In this document: in pieces, positions 1 through 9,189 of the stretch
Position numbering within the stretch: the first letter of the stretch is position 1
Layout of the letters: every line of letters begins with the position of its first letter
Assembly: GCF_038003525.1 (NCBI RefSeq)
Contig: NZ_JBBOPI010000001.1
Coordinates: 3,347,501-3,411,500, forward strand
Source: Solibacillus sp. FSL H8-0538
GTDB lineage: Bacteria; Bacillota; Bacilli; Bacillales_A; Planococcaceae
DNA length: 64,000 bases
Reading direction: 5' to 3'
Notes under the pieces: model-generated
Database searches by the model: none
Seen by the model: only the letters and a program-made list of their open reading frames with translations
What the model was told of the DNA's origin: nothing
Program-made: the position numbers and the translations under genes

Positions 1-1062
1 TAATGCCGGCGCTGTTACTGCTGAAGTAACAACTTCAAGTAACGGATAGAAGAATAATGCTAATAAAAATAAGAAAGCTGTCACTACTGCCGAGAAACCA
101 GAGCGTGCACCAGCTGCTACACCTGAAGTTGACTCAACATATGCGGTAGTTGTTGATGTACCAAATAATGAACCAATAGTCGTTGCTACTGCATCTGCCA
201 TTAAAGCACGACCTGCACGTGGTAATTTACCGTCTTTCTTCACTAAACCTGCTTGTGTTGCTACCGCCATTAACGTACCAGCAGTATCGAAAAAGTCTAC
301 GAATAGGAAAGTTAATACTACAACTAAGAATTGAATGTTTAATAAAGAACCAAAGTCATGGACAATTGGATCAAGTGCTACTCCGAATGTTGGTGATACG
401 TCTGGAATGGCTGAAACAATAGAAGTCGGTACATCCACCAAGTTAAAGATCATACCAACGATTGCTGTAATGACGATTCCTAAGAAAATCGAACCGCGTA
501 CATTTTTAACCATTAATATCACTGTTAATGCGATGCCAAATACGGCTAATAGGGCGTTCCCTTCAAATGTACCTAATGTAATTAAAGTTGCATCGCTGTT
601 TACGATAATTCCTGCACCTTGTAAACCCACGAAAGTAATGAACAAACCAATACCTGCTGCTACTGCATATTTAAGTTGTTGTGGAATTGCGTTAATAACT
701 GTTTCACGAATTCCTGTTAATGATAAAATGATAAAAATAATACCTGAAAATAATACGCCTGTTAAACCAGTCTGCCAAGGCAGTCCATACGTTAATACTA
801 CCGTATAGGCGAAGAATGCATTCAGACCCATACCCGGTGCTAATGCAATTGGGAACTTCCCAAAAATACCCATTACTAGTGAACCTGCCGCCGCCGCAAG
901 TGCTGTTGCAACAAATACCGCACCTTTATCCATTCCAGCGTCCCCAAGAATTCCAGGGTTAACTGCTAAAATATATGCCATTGCTAAGAACGTTGTAAGA
1001 CCACCTAAAATCTCGCGGCGATAATTCGTACCCAGTTCTTCAAACATGAAATACTTTTTCAT
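1..1062 (-). CDS. pbuG: NCS2/AzgA-family guanine-hypoxanthine permease, partial (C-terminus beyond window)
   Basis: Polytopic membrane transporter for purine bases driven by proton symport (family knowledge). The start is ATG at 1062 after a GGAGG-like site; the frame stays open to base 1, so 354 N-terminal codons are present and the C-terminus is missing. Visible landmarks are an N-terminus beginning MKKYFMFEELG, the ALAPGMGLNAFF segment, the FVDFFDTAGTL motif and a GTSTTTAYVES motif, all typical of the AzgA/PbuG branch rather than uracil or xanthine permeases. A guanine-type riboswitch with terminator lies directly upstream, which fits repression when guanine is plentiful. PbuG and PbuO cannot be separated from sequence alone. 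Confidence 0.9.
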   Translation of the reverse strand, partial: MKKYFMFEELGTNYRREILGGLTTFLAMAYILAVNPGILGDAGMDKGAVFVATALAAAAGSLVMGIFGKFPIALAPGMGLNAFFAYTVVLTYGLPWQTGLTGVLFSGIIFIILSLTGIRETVINAIPQQLKYAVAAGIGLFITFVGLQGAGIIVNSDATLITLGTFEGNALLAVFGIALTVILMVKNVRGSIFLGIVITAIVGMIFNLVDVPTSIVSAIPDVSPTFGVALDPIVHDFGSLLNIQFLVVVLTFLFVDFFDTAGTLMAVATQAGLVKKDGKLPRAGRALMADAVATTIGSLFGTSTTTAYVESTSGVAAGARSGFSAVVTAFLFLLALFFYPLLEVVTSAVTAPAL

Positions 1063-1128
1063 CTTGAAATATTCCTCCGTATTGTTGTCGTCTTCAACAT
1101 CTGAGCAAATACACGATTCCTTACAACT

Positions 1129-1163
1129 CAAAAAGACATGCAAAGCTTATGAAGCGCATGTCT
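1129..1163 (-). terminator. Riboswitch-controlled intrinsic terminator of pbuG
   Basis: On the minus strand AGACATGC and GCATGTCT form a hairpin followed by five T residues, lying between the aptamer and the permease start. The preceding CTTAAATCGTAG (overlapping the hairpin's left arm) can instead pair with CTACGATTAAG, the 3' side of aptamer helix P1. That makes an antiterminator, so ligand binding should switch the gene off. Confidence 0.85.
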
Positions 1164-1221
1164 ACGATTTAAGGATGTCTAGGTATTATTCCCATATATT
1201 ATAACAGGAAACCTATCTCTT

Positions 1222-1292
1222 AATCGTAGTCGAATCATTTACGGTGATTCGGTAGAAACTCACGGGCCCTATTCCCGACATTATACGACGAC
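1222..1292 (-). ncRNA. Purine (guanine-type) riboswitch aptamer
   Basis: The minus strand shows the conserved core of the family: CGTATAAT, a P2 arm with AATAGGGCCC, the junction AGTTTCTACC, loop ACCGTAAAT, and GACTACG closing P1. P3 is GAATCA/TGATTC. The specificity base in GACTACG is C (position 74 in xpt numbering), which pairs with guanine or hypoxanthine rather than adenine. A terminator and mutually exclusive antiterminator follow, upstream of the purine permease. Confidence 0.93.
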
Positions 1293-1313
1293 TTTATTTA
1301 ATTTACATCCTGT

Positions 1314-1342
1314 ACTATATCATTCTACTTTTCGGTTTTCAA
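1314..1342 (-). promoter_or_regulatory. SigA promoter of the pbuG riboswitch transcript
   Basis: On the minus strand TTGAAA (1337-1342) and TATAGT (1314-1319) are separated by exactly 17 bp, a near-consensus vegetative promoter placed just before the aptamer. Confidence 0.7.
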
Positions 1343-1648
1343 CCCCAATTACGAACATTATTAGTTTTTTTAAAAAAATAGTTCGGATAAATACATATGA
1401 ATACAACATTTTTCGTTTTTCTTTGTAGGAACGAAAAGTAACATCTTTACCAAAATATTATTATTGAGTGATAATGTTTACAGGCGTATAATAATAGAAT
1501 TGTACAAGAGATATTATATTTTTATCAGTAGATTTTTCTAGTTTATATTTAAAATCCACAAATTTTTGCAGTTGAAATCAAAGAAAATATACAGAGGGCT
1601 TTGGCGCCCAAAGTCTAGTTTTTGGTTAGATTCAAGAGGATGGTGAGC

Positions 1649-2680
1649 ATGACAAGAGATTCATATTATGATAACGCTAAAGCAATACTGATTGTTTTAG
1701 TTGTTTTCGGACATACACTTTCAGGACTACTACATGAAAACAGGCTACTCGATAGCCTATATATGTTTATTTATATTTTTCATATGCCTGCTTTTATTTT
1801 TATTTCAGGGTATTTTTCTAAAACAATTCGAACGAAAAACCAAATTAAAAAACTAATAGCTACATTGGTTATTCCTTATATTATTTTCCAGCTTCTTTAT
1901 TCGTATTATTATATATATTATTTAGATGCATCCATTCAATTTAATCTATTCGATCCTAGATGGGGACTTTGGTTTTTAATTAGTTTATTTTATTGGAAGC
2001 TCATGCTACGCCCCTTTGCAACATCTAAATGGATGATTGCCATAGCAATTTTAATTTCACTTACAGCTGGCTACATTGCTGAAATTAATGAATATTTTTC
2101 GTTATCAAGAACACTTTACTTTTTTGTATATTTCGTTGCTGGCTATCATATGAATATGCGCTTGATTAAAGACGCCCCTACTTACTACAAGAATGTTGCT
2201 TGCGGAATACTCGTCATTCTATTTGTAGTTGTTTATTTTTACGGTGATTTATCGTGGAAAGAATGGTTTTTAGGGAGGCTACCCTATGAGGAAATATCCC
2301 ATTATTGGTTCGATCAACTCTCACTTAATCGCCTGTTCGTATATGGTATAAGCGCTATCGCAATGTTGGCGTTTCTTATGCTCATACCACAAAAACAGAC
2401 ATGGTATACCTATGTAGGGCAACGAACGATGGGCATTTATATTTTTCATCTAGGCATAATCCAAGGCTTCCGAAAAACTTCACTTTATGAGTGGCTTACT
2501 ACAAACGATTATTATTTGTTAGTAATATTATTTGTAATACTTATTATTTGGAGCTTATCTTTTAGAATCTTTACAGAAGCGTTAACTAGTTTTAGCTATT
2601 CAAAAAACCTCTTCCTACAAAATAGTTTCTACTTTCTATTCAGAAAACAAAAGAAAAACTCTCCGCCACCTGTTGAATAA
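1649..2680 (+). CDS. Acyltransferase-3 family membrane acyltransferase
   Basis: Integral membrane O-acyltransferase, probably acetylating a cell-envelope polysaccharide (family inference; exact substrate unknown). ATG at 1649 is chosen because AAGAGG ends nine bases before it; the in-frame TTG at 1622 and ATG at 1640 lack suitable spacing. The 343 residues carry the family's N-terminal signature YYDNAKAILIVLVVFGH, with the catalytic-type His, followed by about ten hydrophobic segments and no C-terminal SGNH domain. Fucose 4-O-acetylase-like and WecH-like proteins are the nearest type. It is monocistronic, convergent with guaA and shares a terminator with it. A link to the sigV locus at 14.6 kb is possible in theory but nothing here shows it. 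Confidence 0.85.
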   Translation: MTRDSYYDNAKAILIVLVVFGHTLSGLLHENRLLDSLYMFIYIFHMPAFIFISGYFSKTIRTKNQIKKLIATLVIPYIIFQLLYSYYYIYYLDASIQFNLFDPRWGLWFLISLFYWKLMLRPFATSKWMIAIAILISLTAGYIAEINEYFSLSRTLYFFVYFVAGYHMNMRLIKDAPTYYKNVACGILVILFVVVYFYGDLSWKEWFLGRLPYEEISHYWFDQLSLNRLFVYGISAIAMLAFLMLIPQKQTWYTYVGQRTMGIYIFHLGIIQGFRKTSLYEWLTTNDYYLLVILFVILIIWSLSFRIFTEALTSFSYSKNLFLQNSFYFLFRKQKKNSPPPVE

Positions 2681-2697
2681 CAAATGGCAGAGAGTTT
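2655..2697. terminator. Bidirectional terminator between acyltransferase and guaA
   Basis: AAAACTCTCCGCCA and TGGCAGAGAGTTTT form an imperfect stem that overlaps the acyltransferase stop codon. A/T runs flank both sides, so it can end both convergent transcripts. Confidence 0.8.
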
Positions 2698-2714
2698 TGT
2701 TTTATTTTATTTTA

Positions 2715-4265
2715 CTATTCCCACTCAATCGTTGCTGGTGGCTTAGACGTAATGTCATAAAGTACGCGGTTCACGTGTTTTACTTCGTTAACGATACGTA
2801 CAGAGATTTTTTCTAGGACATCGTAAGGAATACGTGCCCAGTCAGAAGTCATCCCGTCGATTGATGTTACACCACGGATACCGATTGCGTAGTCGTACGT
2901 ACGGCCATCGCCCATTACGCCAACTGAACGGATGTCAGGTAGCACTGTGAAGTATTGCCAAATGTCGCGGTCAAGACCCGCTTTCGCAATTTCTTCACGT
3001 AAAATGAAGTCCGCTTCACGTACGATTTCTAATTTATCTTCCGTTACTTCACCAAGTACACGAATACCTAAACCAGGACCTGGGAAAGGTTGACGCCATA
3101 CGATTTTTTCATCTAAGCCTAGCTCTAGACCTAAAGCACGTACTTCATCTTTGAATAATGTTTTAAGCGGTTCAATTAACTTGAACTGCATATCTTCTGG
3201 AAGTCCACCTACGTTATGGTGAGATTTAATTGTTTGAGCAGTAGCTGTACCTGACTCAATGATATCAGTATAAAGCGTACCTTGTGCAAGGAAATCCATA
3301 CCTTCTAATTTTGACGCTTCTTCATCAAATACATAAATGAATTCATTACCGATAATTTTACGTTTTTGTTCTGGGTCAGAAACGCCAGCAAGTTTACTCA
3401 TGAAACGTTCACGTGCATCGATTTTAATTAAGTTCATATCGAAGTCTTCTGTGAAAGTTTTCATTACTTGTTCAACTTCACCTTTACGGTTTAAGTTGTG
3501 GTCTACGAACATACAAGTTAATTGGTCGCCGATTGCTTTGTGGATTAATACAGCTACAACTGAAGAGTCTACGCCGCCTGATAATGCACAAAGAACTTTT
3601 TTGTCGCCAACTTGTTCACGAATTTTTGCGATTTCGATTTCGATGAAGTTTGCCATCGACCAGTCGCCTTTAGCACCACAAATATCCATTACGAAGTTGC
3701 GTAATAGATCATTTCCGTAAACAGAGTGACGCACTTCTGGGTGGAACTGTACAGCGTAAAGTTTGCGCTCAGTGTTTGCCATGGCAGCGATTGGGCAAGA
3801 AGAACTTGTTGCAATGACTTCAAAACCAGCTGGTACTTCTGTTACATGGTCTCCGTGAGACATCCAAACGATTTGTTCTTTTGGAAGCTCGCCAAATAAT
3901 TTATTGTCAGAAGTAACATTGATTTCTGCTTTACCGTATTCACGCGTTTCAGCACTTTCAACTTTACCACCTTGCGTATGAGCAATTAATTGCATTCCGT
4001 AGCAAATACCTAAGATCGGTAATCCTAAATCAAAAATTGCAGGGTCTACTTTAAATGCTTTTTCATCATACACCGAGTTCGGGCCACCAGAGAATACGAT
4101 CCCTGCTGCGTTCATTTCTTTAATTTCTTCTGCTGTAATTGTGTGTGGGTGTAATTCAGAGAACACACCGAACTCACGGATACGGCGAGTGATTAATTGG
4201 TTAAATTGGCTACCAAAATCAAGAACGACGATTTTTTCTTGCTCTTTTAATAAAGGAGTTGACAC
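2715..4265 (-). CDS. guaA: GMP synthase (glutamine-hydrolysing)
   Basis: Converts XMP, glutamine and ATP to GMP in the cytosol. The protein has an N-terminal class I glutamine amidotransferase domain with nucleophile ILGICYGMQ and VQFHPEV, then an ATP-pyrophosphatase domain with P-loop [10 protein letters not shown], and the C-terminal dimerisation part ending KPPATIEWE. Two GTG codons compete: the one at 4274 abuts the ribosome site AGAAGAGG, whereas GTG at 4265 has suitable spacing, so 4265 is preferred, giving 516 residues. A divergent purine riboswitch with terminator lies upstream, suggesting guanine feedback. Length and motifs are normal. Confidence 0.97.
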   Translation of the reverse strand: MSTPLLKEQEKIVVLDFGSQFNQLITRRIREFGVFSELHPHTITAEEIKEMNAAGIVFSGGPNSVYDEKAFKVDPAIFDLGLPILGICYGMQLIAHTQGGKVESAETREYGKAEINVTSDNKLFGELPKEQIVWMSHGDHVTEVPAGFEVIATSSSCPIAAMANTERKLYAVQFHPEVRHSVYGNDLLRNFVMDICGAKGDWSMANFIEIEIAKIREQVGDKKVLCALSGGVDSSVVAVLIHKAIGDQLTCMFVDHNLNRKGEVEQVMKTFTEDFDMNLIKIDARERFMSKLAGVSDPEQKRKIIGNEFIYVFDEEASKLEGMDFLAQGTLYTDIIESGTATAQTIKSHHNVGGLPEDMQFKLIEPLKTLFKDEVRALGLELGLDEKIVWRQPFPGPGLGIRVLGEVTEDKLEIVREADFILREEIAKAGLDRDIWQYFTVLPDIRSVGVMGDGRTYDYAIGIRGVTSIDGMTSDWARIPYDVLEKISVRIVNEVKHVNRVLYDITSKPPATIEWE

Positions 4266-4312
4266 GATTTCCACCTCTTCTAATATTGTAAAGGGACCTT
4301 ATATTTTTGAAA

Positions 4313-4365
4313 TACACATCTTGTCCCAGAGTAGGGCAAGCTACTGTCTTTTCTTATGCGGATGA
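4313..4365 (+). repeat. Dispersed hairpin repeat, copy A
   Basis: Matches a family also found at 9054, 13995, 36013 and 40683. The core is an imperfect inverted repeat (ACATCTTGTCCC ... GGGCAAGCT) followed by CTGTC, a T-rich stretch and TTATGCGGATGA. It lies in the guaA 5' leader between the riboswitch terminator and the ribosome site. Confidence 0.6.
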
Positions 4366-4393
4366 CCTTTAAGATAATCATTCACAATCTGCT

Positions 4394-4433
4394 AAGAAAA
4401 AAAACGCGTCGAAAAAAGCATTTTCTACGCGTT
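4394..4433 (-). terminator. Riboswitch-associated terminator of guaA
   Basis: On the minus strand AACGCGT and ACGCGTT pair around a 17-base loop and are followed by eight T residues. It sits between the purine aptamer and guaA, so it is most likely the expression platform. It would also stop read-through from the upstream transglutaminase operon. Confidence 0.75.
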
Positions 4434-4491
4434 CATATTTCATCTTTATACAAGTGGATAGTACTATCCCAAAAAGGCATAGTTTTCTCCA

Positions 4492-4566
4492 CCACCATAG
4501 ATAAGTTATTTAAGGTAACTTAGTAGAGACATCTGAACCATATTATCAGACTTATATGAAGGCACA
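4492..4566 (-). ncRNA. Divergent purine riboswitch aptamer upstream of guaA
   Basis: The minus strand reads CATATAAGTCTGATAATATGG, then GTCTCTACT, P3 TAAGTTA/TAACTTA with loop CCTTAAA, then TCTATGG. These align position by position with the purine aptamer. U51 of CTAC and the C at position 74 are kept, indicating guanine. Departures are C for U48 (a solvent-exposed base in known structures) and CCTTAAA instead of CCGTAAA in loop 3. P1 has a mismatch. Confidence 0.8.
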
Positions 4567-4583
4567 CCTATTGATTTTTCTAA

Positions 4584-4612
4584 ATTTTACTCTTTAATGC
4601 CCTTAAAATCAA
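4584..4612 (-). promoter_or_regulatory. Promoter for the guaA riboswitch transcript
   Basis: TTGATT (4607-4612) and TAAAAT (4584-4589) on the minus strand are 17 bp apart. The -35 box overlaps the stop codon of the upstream transglutaminase gene, and the start point falls just before the aptamer. Confidence 0.6.
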
Positions 4613-6786
4613 CCGATAGTGCGATTGATTAAATATTCCCAACTTTCTTTCATTTTCGTGAAATCAATTTCTTCATTACTTTCCGCATAGACCATTCTCT
4701 CGTAGGCATCGGTTAAGCCCCTCATTTTATCTGTTTCAAAATGAGCATCTACCTGTTTTGCGTAGTCTTGTAACGTTTGTCCTGTTGCACGATGTAGCCC
4801 GCACAACTCTAGTTGCTTCAATAAACGCATATACGAAGCTTCAAATGTTTGCACATTTTGCGGTTTATTGCGATTCAACTGCACATACATTTTGGGCAAC
4901 CATTTTTGACGACGTGTAAATAAGATGATTGAAGCGAACGTAGCCGCAGCAACGAGCAATAGTAGCAGCCATTTATAAGAAATGATAAAGCTACCAACTT
5001 GAGTTGAAGACGTCTTTTTTGGTTGCTCCGCTAGTTCTTTTTGTTTTTCTTGTTGTAATTGTTGCTCTTCTTGCAGTTGTTCACCTACATCTGGCGCTTC
5101 GGTTTCAATGTCGTAATTGATTTGTGCCGGACTTGTAAAGCCCACTGTCGGTTCAAATGGCATCCAACCAACCCCATCGATATAAGCCTCTACCCAAGAA
5201 TGAGCATCATTATTTGTAATTTCATATGTTCGAATTCCTTCATTATTACGTCCAACCTCTGTACCGCTTGCAAACCCTTTTACCCAACGCGCCTGAATCC
5301 CAATCGAACGCAGCATGACGACCATAGATGTTGAAAAATTATCACAGTAGCCATATTTCGTTTCAAATAAAAACTGGTCGACATAATCCTGCCCTTCTGC
5401 TGGTACCGGAACATCCTTTATGTCATATTTAAAACCATTTCGTCTAAAATACGATTCAATCGCGCGTGCTTTATCATAAATACTTGTATGGGTTCCGGTA
5501 ATCTCTTCGGCAAGCGCAGCAACACGCGGCGGAAGACTTTCTGGTAGCTGAAGAAAACGCGCATCCGTCTCACCAAATGTTGTCGTCTCCTTGAGCTTCG
5601 TATAGCTATATTGCGGCTGACTATACGTGACGGCATATTCATATAAGCTTACATTTTGTTTATTAGACAACGCACTCAGCTTCTCAGTTTTTACATTGAA
5701 GCGTAGTTCACCGTTCGGATACTGCTCTCTATTAAAACCAATATTCGTCGTACGGTAAGGTTGCAAAAGAAACCCATACGATAAAAGAGGCGTGATTACA
5801 GCGCGTTGTACAACTTCTTTTCCCTCAGGTAGAGAGAGTGGAATTTCATCCTCTAACTGTAAAATCATATCTACATTCGCGTCAGCTGAATTTTCCCAAC
5901 CACTCGATGTGTAAAAATCCTTTGTCTCAACACGCCAATACTGTTTTGATGGCGTATCAATCTGAAATACAACCGTATCATCGGGAATAAAAGGCCCACC
6001 GAGCTGGCTATCATTATTTCCATAGCCAACTTTCGAAATCGCACCATTCACACCGATACCATTTTCCGCTTGTCCGGTAACCCCTTTAATATACGGAATA
6101 GGATCTGGCCATTGAGGCTCTGCTTTTGGTAACATCACTGCAATGATACTTGCTGCACCAACGAGCAATATGACCGGTGTCACATATAAAATATACGTAT
6201 GCCATTCAATCGCAGTTCCAGTTGCTGTAATCATTCGCTTCACAAATAACAACGCCGTCATAATTAAACCGAGTAGCACTACTTTGACTATCGCCACAGA
6301 GCCGTCATAATCACTGAATGTATCTAGCGTTGCAATGAAAAAGACCGTTAGCACGAAGAAATAAAAAATAGTCATTCTCACCGTTACCCAGTGATGAATT
6401 AAATAAATGAGCATCCAAATTAAAATGAAAAATAAACTCGTCCTAAACGGATCACTCACTTTGGCCCATTCTCCACTCAATAACACCGCTAAATTACCGC
6501 TAAGTTCTTGTCCTAAAAATTGCATACCCGCCGCTGAAAAGACGGAAAAATCACTATAGACATACGTTATAAACCAAGCGATATAACCTAGTTTTAACAT
6601 CCAGGAAATGACCGCACGAAGCGCAACTAAATTAATGATTAAACATAAGCCCATAAACACAGAAAACCATCCAAAATATCCGGTTCCCGTAAGTTGCATA
6701 ATCGGCTGTAGCCATTCACGTAAAATGAAAAATATTATGGCATAGTAGATTATTCGTTCGATATTCCCCATTAAATCTCGCTTCAC
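4609..6786 (-). CDS. TgpA-type membrane transglutaminase-like protein (DUF3488/DUF4129)
   Basis: A 725-residue membrane protein. Five or six N-terminal hydrophobic helices are followed by a large extracytoplasmic part with a transglutaminase-like cysteine protease core: nucleophile in KYGYCDNFSTSM, His in NNDAHSWVEAYI and Asp-region GWMPFEPTVGF. One transmembrane helix near residue 610 leads to a cytoplasmic DUF4129 tail. The GTG start follows GGAGGTG by eight bases and overlaps the DUF58 stop (GTGA). Third gene of a moxR-DUF58-transglutaminase operon, a widespread arrangement whose substrate in Bacilli is not known. Confidence 0.9.
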   Translation of the reverse strand: MKRDLMGNIERIIYYAIIFFILREWLQPIMQLTGTGYFGWFSVFMGLCLIINLVALRAVISWMLKLGYIAWFITYVYSDFSVFSAAGMQFLGQELSGNLAVLLSGEWAKVSDPFRTSLFFILIWMLIYLIHHWVTVRMTIFYFFVLTVFFIATLDTFSDYDGSVAIVKVVLLGLIMTALLFVKRMITATGTAIEWHTYILYVTPVILLVGAASIIAVMLPKAEPQWPDPIPYIKGVTGQAENGIGVNGAISKVGYGNNDSQLGGPFIPDDTVVFQIDTPSKQYWRVETKDFYTSSGWENSADANVDMILQLEDEIPLSLPEGKEVVQRAVITPLLSYGFLLQPYRTTNIGFNREQYPNGELRFNVKTEKLSALSNKQNVSLYEYAVTYSQPQYSYTKLKETTTFGETDARFLQLPESLPPRVAALAEEITGTHTSIYDKARAIESYFRRNGFKYDIKDVPVPAEGQDYVDQFLFETKYGYCDNFSTSMVVMLRSIGIQARWVKGFASGTEVGRNNEGIRTYEITNNDAHSWVEAYIDGVGWMPFEPTVGFTSPAQINYDIETEAPDVGEQLQEEQQLQQEKQKELAEQPKKTSSTQVGSFIISYKWLLLLLVAAATFASIILFTRRQKWLPKMYVQLNRNKPQNVQTFEASYMRLLKQLELCGLHRATGQTLQDYAKQVDAHFETDKMRGLTDAYERMVYAESNEEIDFTKMKESWEYLINRTIG

Positions 6787-7985
6787 GGCTTATTCACCTC
6801 CGAAAAAGCTTGATGAAACATTTCTTTTGTGACATACACTACTTTATTATTCCCCGCATAGGCGCGAATCTCTTGGTGCTGTAAAAGAGCTTCACCACTA
6901 ACAATGACAAAGCATATTATGGCCCGTGTATATTTCGAGCCGTTCATTAGTAACATGGACAAGCTCTCCTTTAGCTCGCTCGTAACAATAATTAACACAG
7001 AACGGCTAATCATTTTTTGCTCTGGTTGAATAATTGTCTCTATACTATGTACCGTGTCACATTCTACAACAGCTAAATGTTGCATTACTTTTTCCAACTG
7101 ACTTTCGGTACGGATATTCGGATAAAAGAACCGGTATTCCCCAGCCGATAAAAAAGAAACATCGCCTCGTTGCTTCACAATGGCCTTCAGCATCGACGCG
7201 GTTAAATCAACCGTTTGCTCAAAATCAGGTTGTTCAGAACGGTCCATACAAATAAATAAACTTTGCGACTGGCGATCCTCAAACTCTTTCGTCCGTAACG
7301 AGCCGTTTTTCGCGAATGACTTCCAGTGAATCCAGGAAAAGCGGTCCCCCGGCTGATAGTCCCGTACACCCGTTGCCATCGATGTATCCTTCACAATGGA
7401 ATACAGGGAAGCAAGGGCACCTTGATCATATTGCATACGTACGGAAGCGGATTTCATCGCAGTCGTTTTCGGATAGACGATAAAAGCTTGTCGTCGCTCG
7501 ATAACTTTCTTGCGAATCGTCCACCCAAAAAAGTCAGCAAAAACAAATTCTAATCCTCGAAAACAATGTTCTCCGCGCTGCAAATCATGCAAGTCATACG
7601 TCCATTGAAATTGCTTTCGAAAACCTACTAAAAATAATCGGCTCGAATACCCTTCTGCATATTGGTAAAACTTCTCATCCATCGGTAGCTCATACACCGT
7701 TAAATAGACAAAAGGAAACCAACTATCATTACGAAAGGTCACAGTAATTTCTACCTTGTCCCCTCGCTCTACCTTCGACGGCGCGATGTCACGGCGAATT
7801 TCAGAAATGCGTAACGGTACAAAGGCAAGTAAGAGTGAGTATAGTAAAAATGGGGTTACAGTGAAAAACACAAACCAACTAACGAAGCCTCCTTGAAACA
7901 TCGCAAAACAAAACGTCACAACAAGCAGCGCTACAACCGTTACTAGACGCCTGCTAGTTTGCAAAAAGTTTACAAACGCTTTCAT
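6783..7985 (-). CDS. DUF58 domain protein (vWA-like), partner of MoxR ATPase
   Basis: A 400-residue protein with two N-terminal membrane helices and the diagnostic DUF58 segment GVRDYQPGDRFSWIHWKSFA near residue 210. A von Willebrand A-like fold follows, containing LFICMDRSEQPD. The ATG overlaps the moxR stop by four bases, so the two are translationally coupled. In other bacteria MoxR and DUF58 proteins act together in assembly or activation of envelope enzymes; here the likely client is the transglutaminase encoded next. Confidence 0.9.
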   Translation of the reverse strand: MKAFVNFLQTSRRLVTVVALLVVTFCFAMFQGGFVSWFVFFTVTPFLLYSLLLAFVPLRISEIRRDIAPSKVERGDKVEITVTFRNDSWFPFVYLTVYELPMDEKFYQYAEGYSSRLFLVGFRKQFQWTYDLHDLQRGEHCFRGLEFVFADFFGWTIRKKVIERRQAFIVYPKTTAMKSASVRMQYDQGALASLYSIVKDTSMATGVRDYQPGDRFSWIHWKSFAKNGSLRTKEFEDRQSQSLFICMDRSEQPDFEQTVDLTASMLKAIVKQRGDVSFLSAGEYRFFYPNIRTESQLEKVMQHLAVVECDTVHSIETIIQPEQKMISRSVLIIVTSELKESLSMLLMNGSKYTRAIICFVIVSGEALLQHQEIRAYAGNNKVVYVTKEMFHQAFSEVNKP

Positions 7986-8926
7986 TGCTCCGCAAACCTT
8001 TTCACGGGAACGTCTATATTGCGTACAATACTTTTAATTATTTGCTCTTCTGTTACCCCTTCATAACGAGCTTCGGGCTGTATAATTAATCGGTGACTAA
8101 ATACAAATGGCGCTAAATATTGCACATCATCCGGCTTCACAAAGTCTCGACCACGCATGAGTGCATATGCTTGCGATGCCTTCATTAGCGCAATTGATGC
8201 ACGAGGACTAACACCTAAATACACTTTCACATGCTCCCTTGTTGCACGCGCAAGCTCCACAATATACGCTTTCACATTATCTTCTACATAAACAGACTTT
8301 ACTATTTGTTGTAATTCAAGTAGTTGCTCGGTGGAGATGACAGAGGAAATGTTTTGAATCGGCTCGGACTTTTCGGCTCGACGCAGTACTTCGACTTCCT
8401 CTTGTAAGGATGGATAACCCATTTTTATTTTTAGTAAAAAACGATCCAACTGCGCTTCTGGTAGCGGGTATGTTCCTTCATATTCAATTGGATTTTGTGT
8501 GGCCATAACAAAAAACGGCTTCGGTATAGCAATTGTCTCCCCGTCAATTGTGACTGAGGCTTCTTCCATCCCTTCCAGTAAGGCAGACTGTGTTTTCGGG
8601 GATGTACGGTTTATTTCATCTGCTAATACAATGTTACCGATAATTGGGCCAGGGCGGAACTCGAATTGCAACGTTTTCGGATTGTATATCGATACCCCAA
8701 CAACATCTGATGGCAATAAATCCGGCGTAAACTGGATGCGTTTAAATTTAGCACCGAGCGATTTTGCGAGCGCACGTACCATCATCGTTTTCCCTACTCC
8801 TGGCACATCTTCTAGTAGTACATGTCCTCCAGCAAGTAGAGCGACGACACTAAGCTCTGCGATTTCACGTTTTCCAATCATTACTTTTTCTATATTTTCT
8901 AGTATTAGTTCAATTTCATTTTTCAT
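7982..8926 (-). CDS. MoxR-family AAA+ ATPase
   Basis: A 314-residue AAA+ protein with Walker A PGVGKT near residue 42, Walker B LADEINR near 108, the sensor MATQNPIEYEGTYPLPEAQLDRF and a C-terminal lid domain. This is the MoxR/YeaC type. It is the first gene of the three-gene operon and has a strong AGGGGG ribosome site. The role is probably chaperone-like activation of the DUF58 and transglutaminase partners (inference from conserved gene order). Confidence 0.93.
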   Translation of the reverse strand: MKNEIELILENIEKVMIGKREIAELSVVALLAGGHVLLEDVPGVGKTMMVRALAKSLGAKFKRIQFTPDLLPSDVVGVSIYNPKTLQFEFRPGPIIGNIVLADEINRTSPKTQSALLEGMEEASVTIDGETIAIPKPFFVMATQNPIEYEGTYPLPEAQLDRFLLKIKMGYPSLQEEVEVLRRAEKSEPIQNISSVISTEQLLELQQIVKSVYVEDNVKAYIVELARATREHVKVYLGVSPRASIALMKASQAYALMRGRDFVKPDDVQYLAPFVFSHRLIIQPEARYEGVTEEQIIKSIVRNIDVPVKRFAEQ

Positions 8927-9053
8927 TTATAAGCCCCCTAAGATACCTGGAATATTTTTCTGAATTTACTAACTACTTCAAGCATAACGAAAACGACTAG
9001 CATGTACAACCTAAAGCACCACTAGCATAAGCCTCCCTCAGTCATTTTTAAGC

Positions 9054-9128
9054 ACTAAGAAAGGCACATCCCCCTAAAAACACAAGGGCAAGATGATGTC
9101 CTGCATTATGCGGATGGGAACGTTATAC
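9054..9128 (+). repeat. Dispersed hairpin repeat, copy B
   Basis: Contains ACTAAGAAAGGCACATC, then AAGGGCAAGATGATGTCCT, TTATGCGGATG and GAACGTTATA, aligning with copies A and C. Its left stem arm is eroded (CACATCCCCCT), so the hairpin is weaker than in other copies. It lies between moxR and the small gene at 9187. Confidence 0.6.
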
Positions 9129-9148
9129 TTATACTTGCTTATCCACAA

Positions 9149-9189
9149 AAAAAATCGCTTGAAAGCAGCCCCCTCTTTCAAACGATTTA
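9149..9189 (-). terminator. Terminator of the small gene at 9187
   Basis: On the minus strand AAATCGTTTGAAAG and CTTTCAAGCGATTT pair with one G-U pair around AGGGGGCTG and are followed by a T run. The stem begins at the gene's stop codon. Confidence 0.85.

Noticed and set aside
335-808. 157-codon plus-strand frame
   Set aside because: It is antisense to the purine permease, which has clear family motifs and a riboswitch leader.
1649-2680. Naming the acyltransferase oatA
   Set aside because: No SGNH domain, not next to sigV, and no SigV-type promoter seen upstream.
3337-3720. 127-codon plus-strand frame inside guaA
   Set aside because: Shadow of the GMP synthase coding strand; no ribosome site or family.
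8499-8963. 154-codon plus-strand frame opposite moxR
   Set aside because: Shadow of the MoxR ATPase gene.
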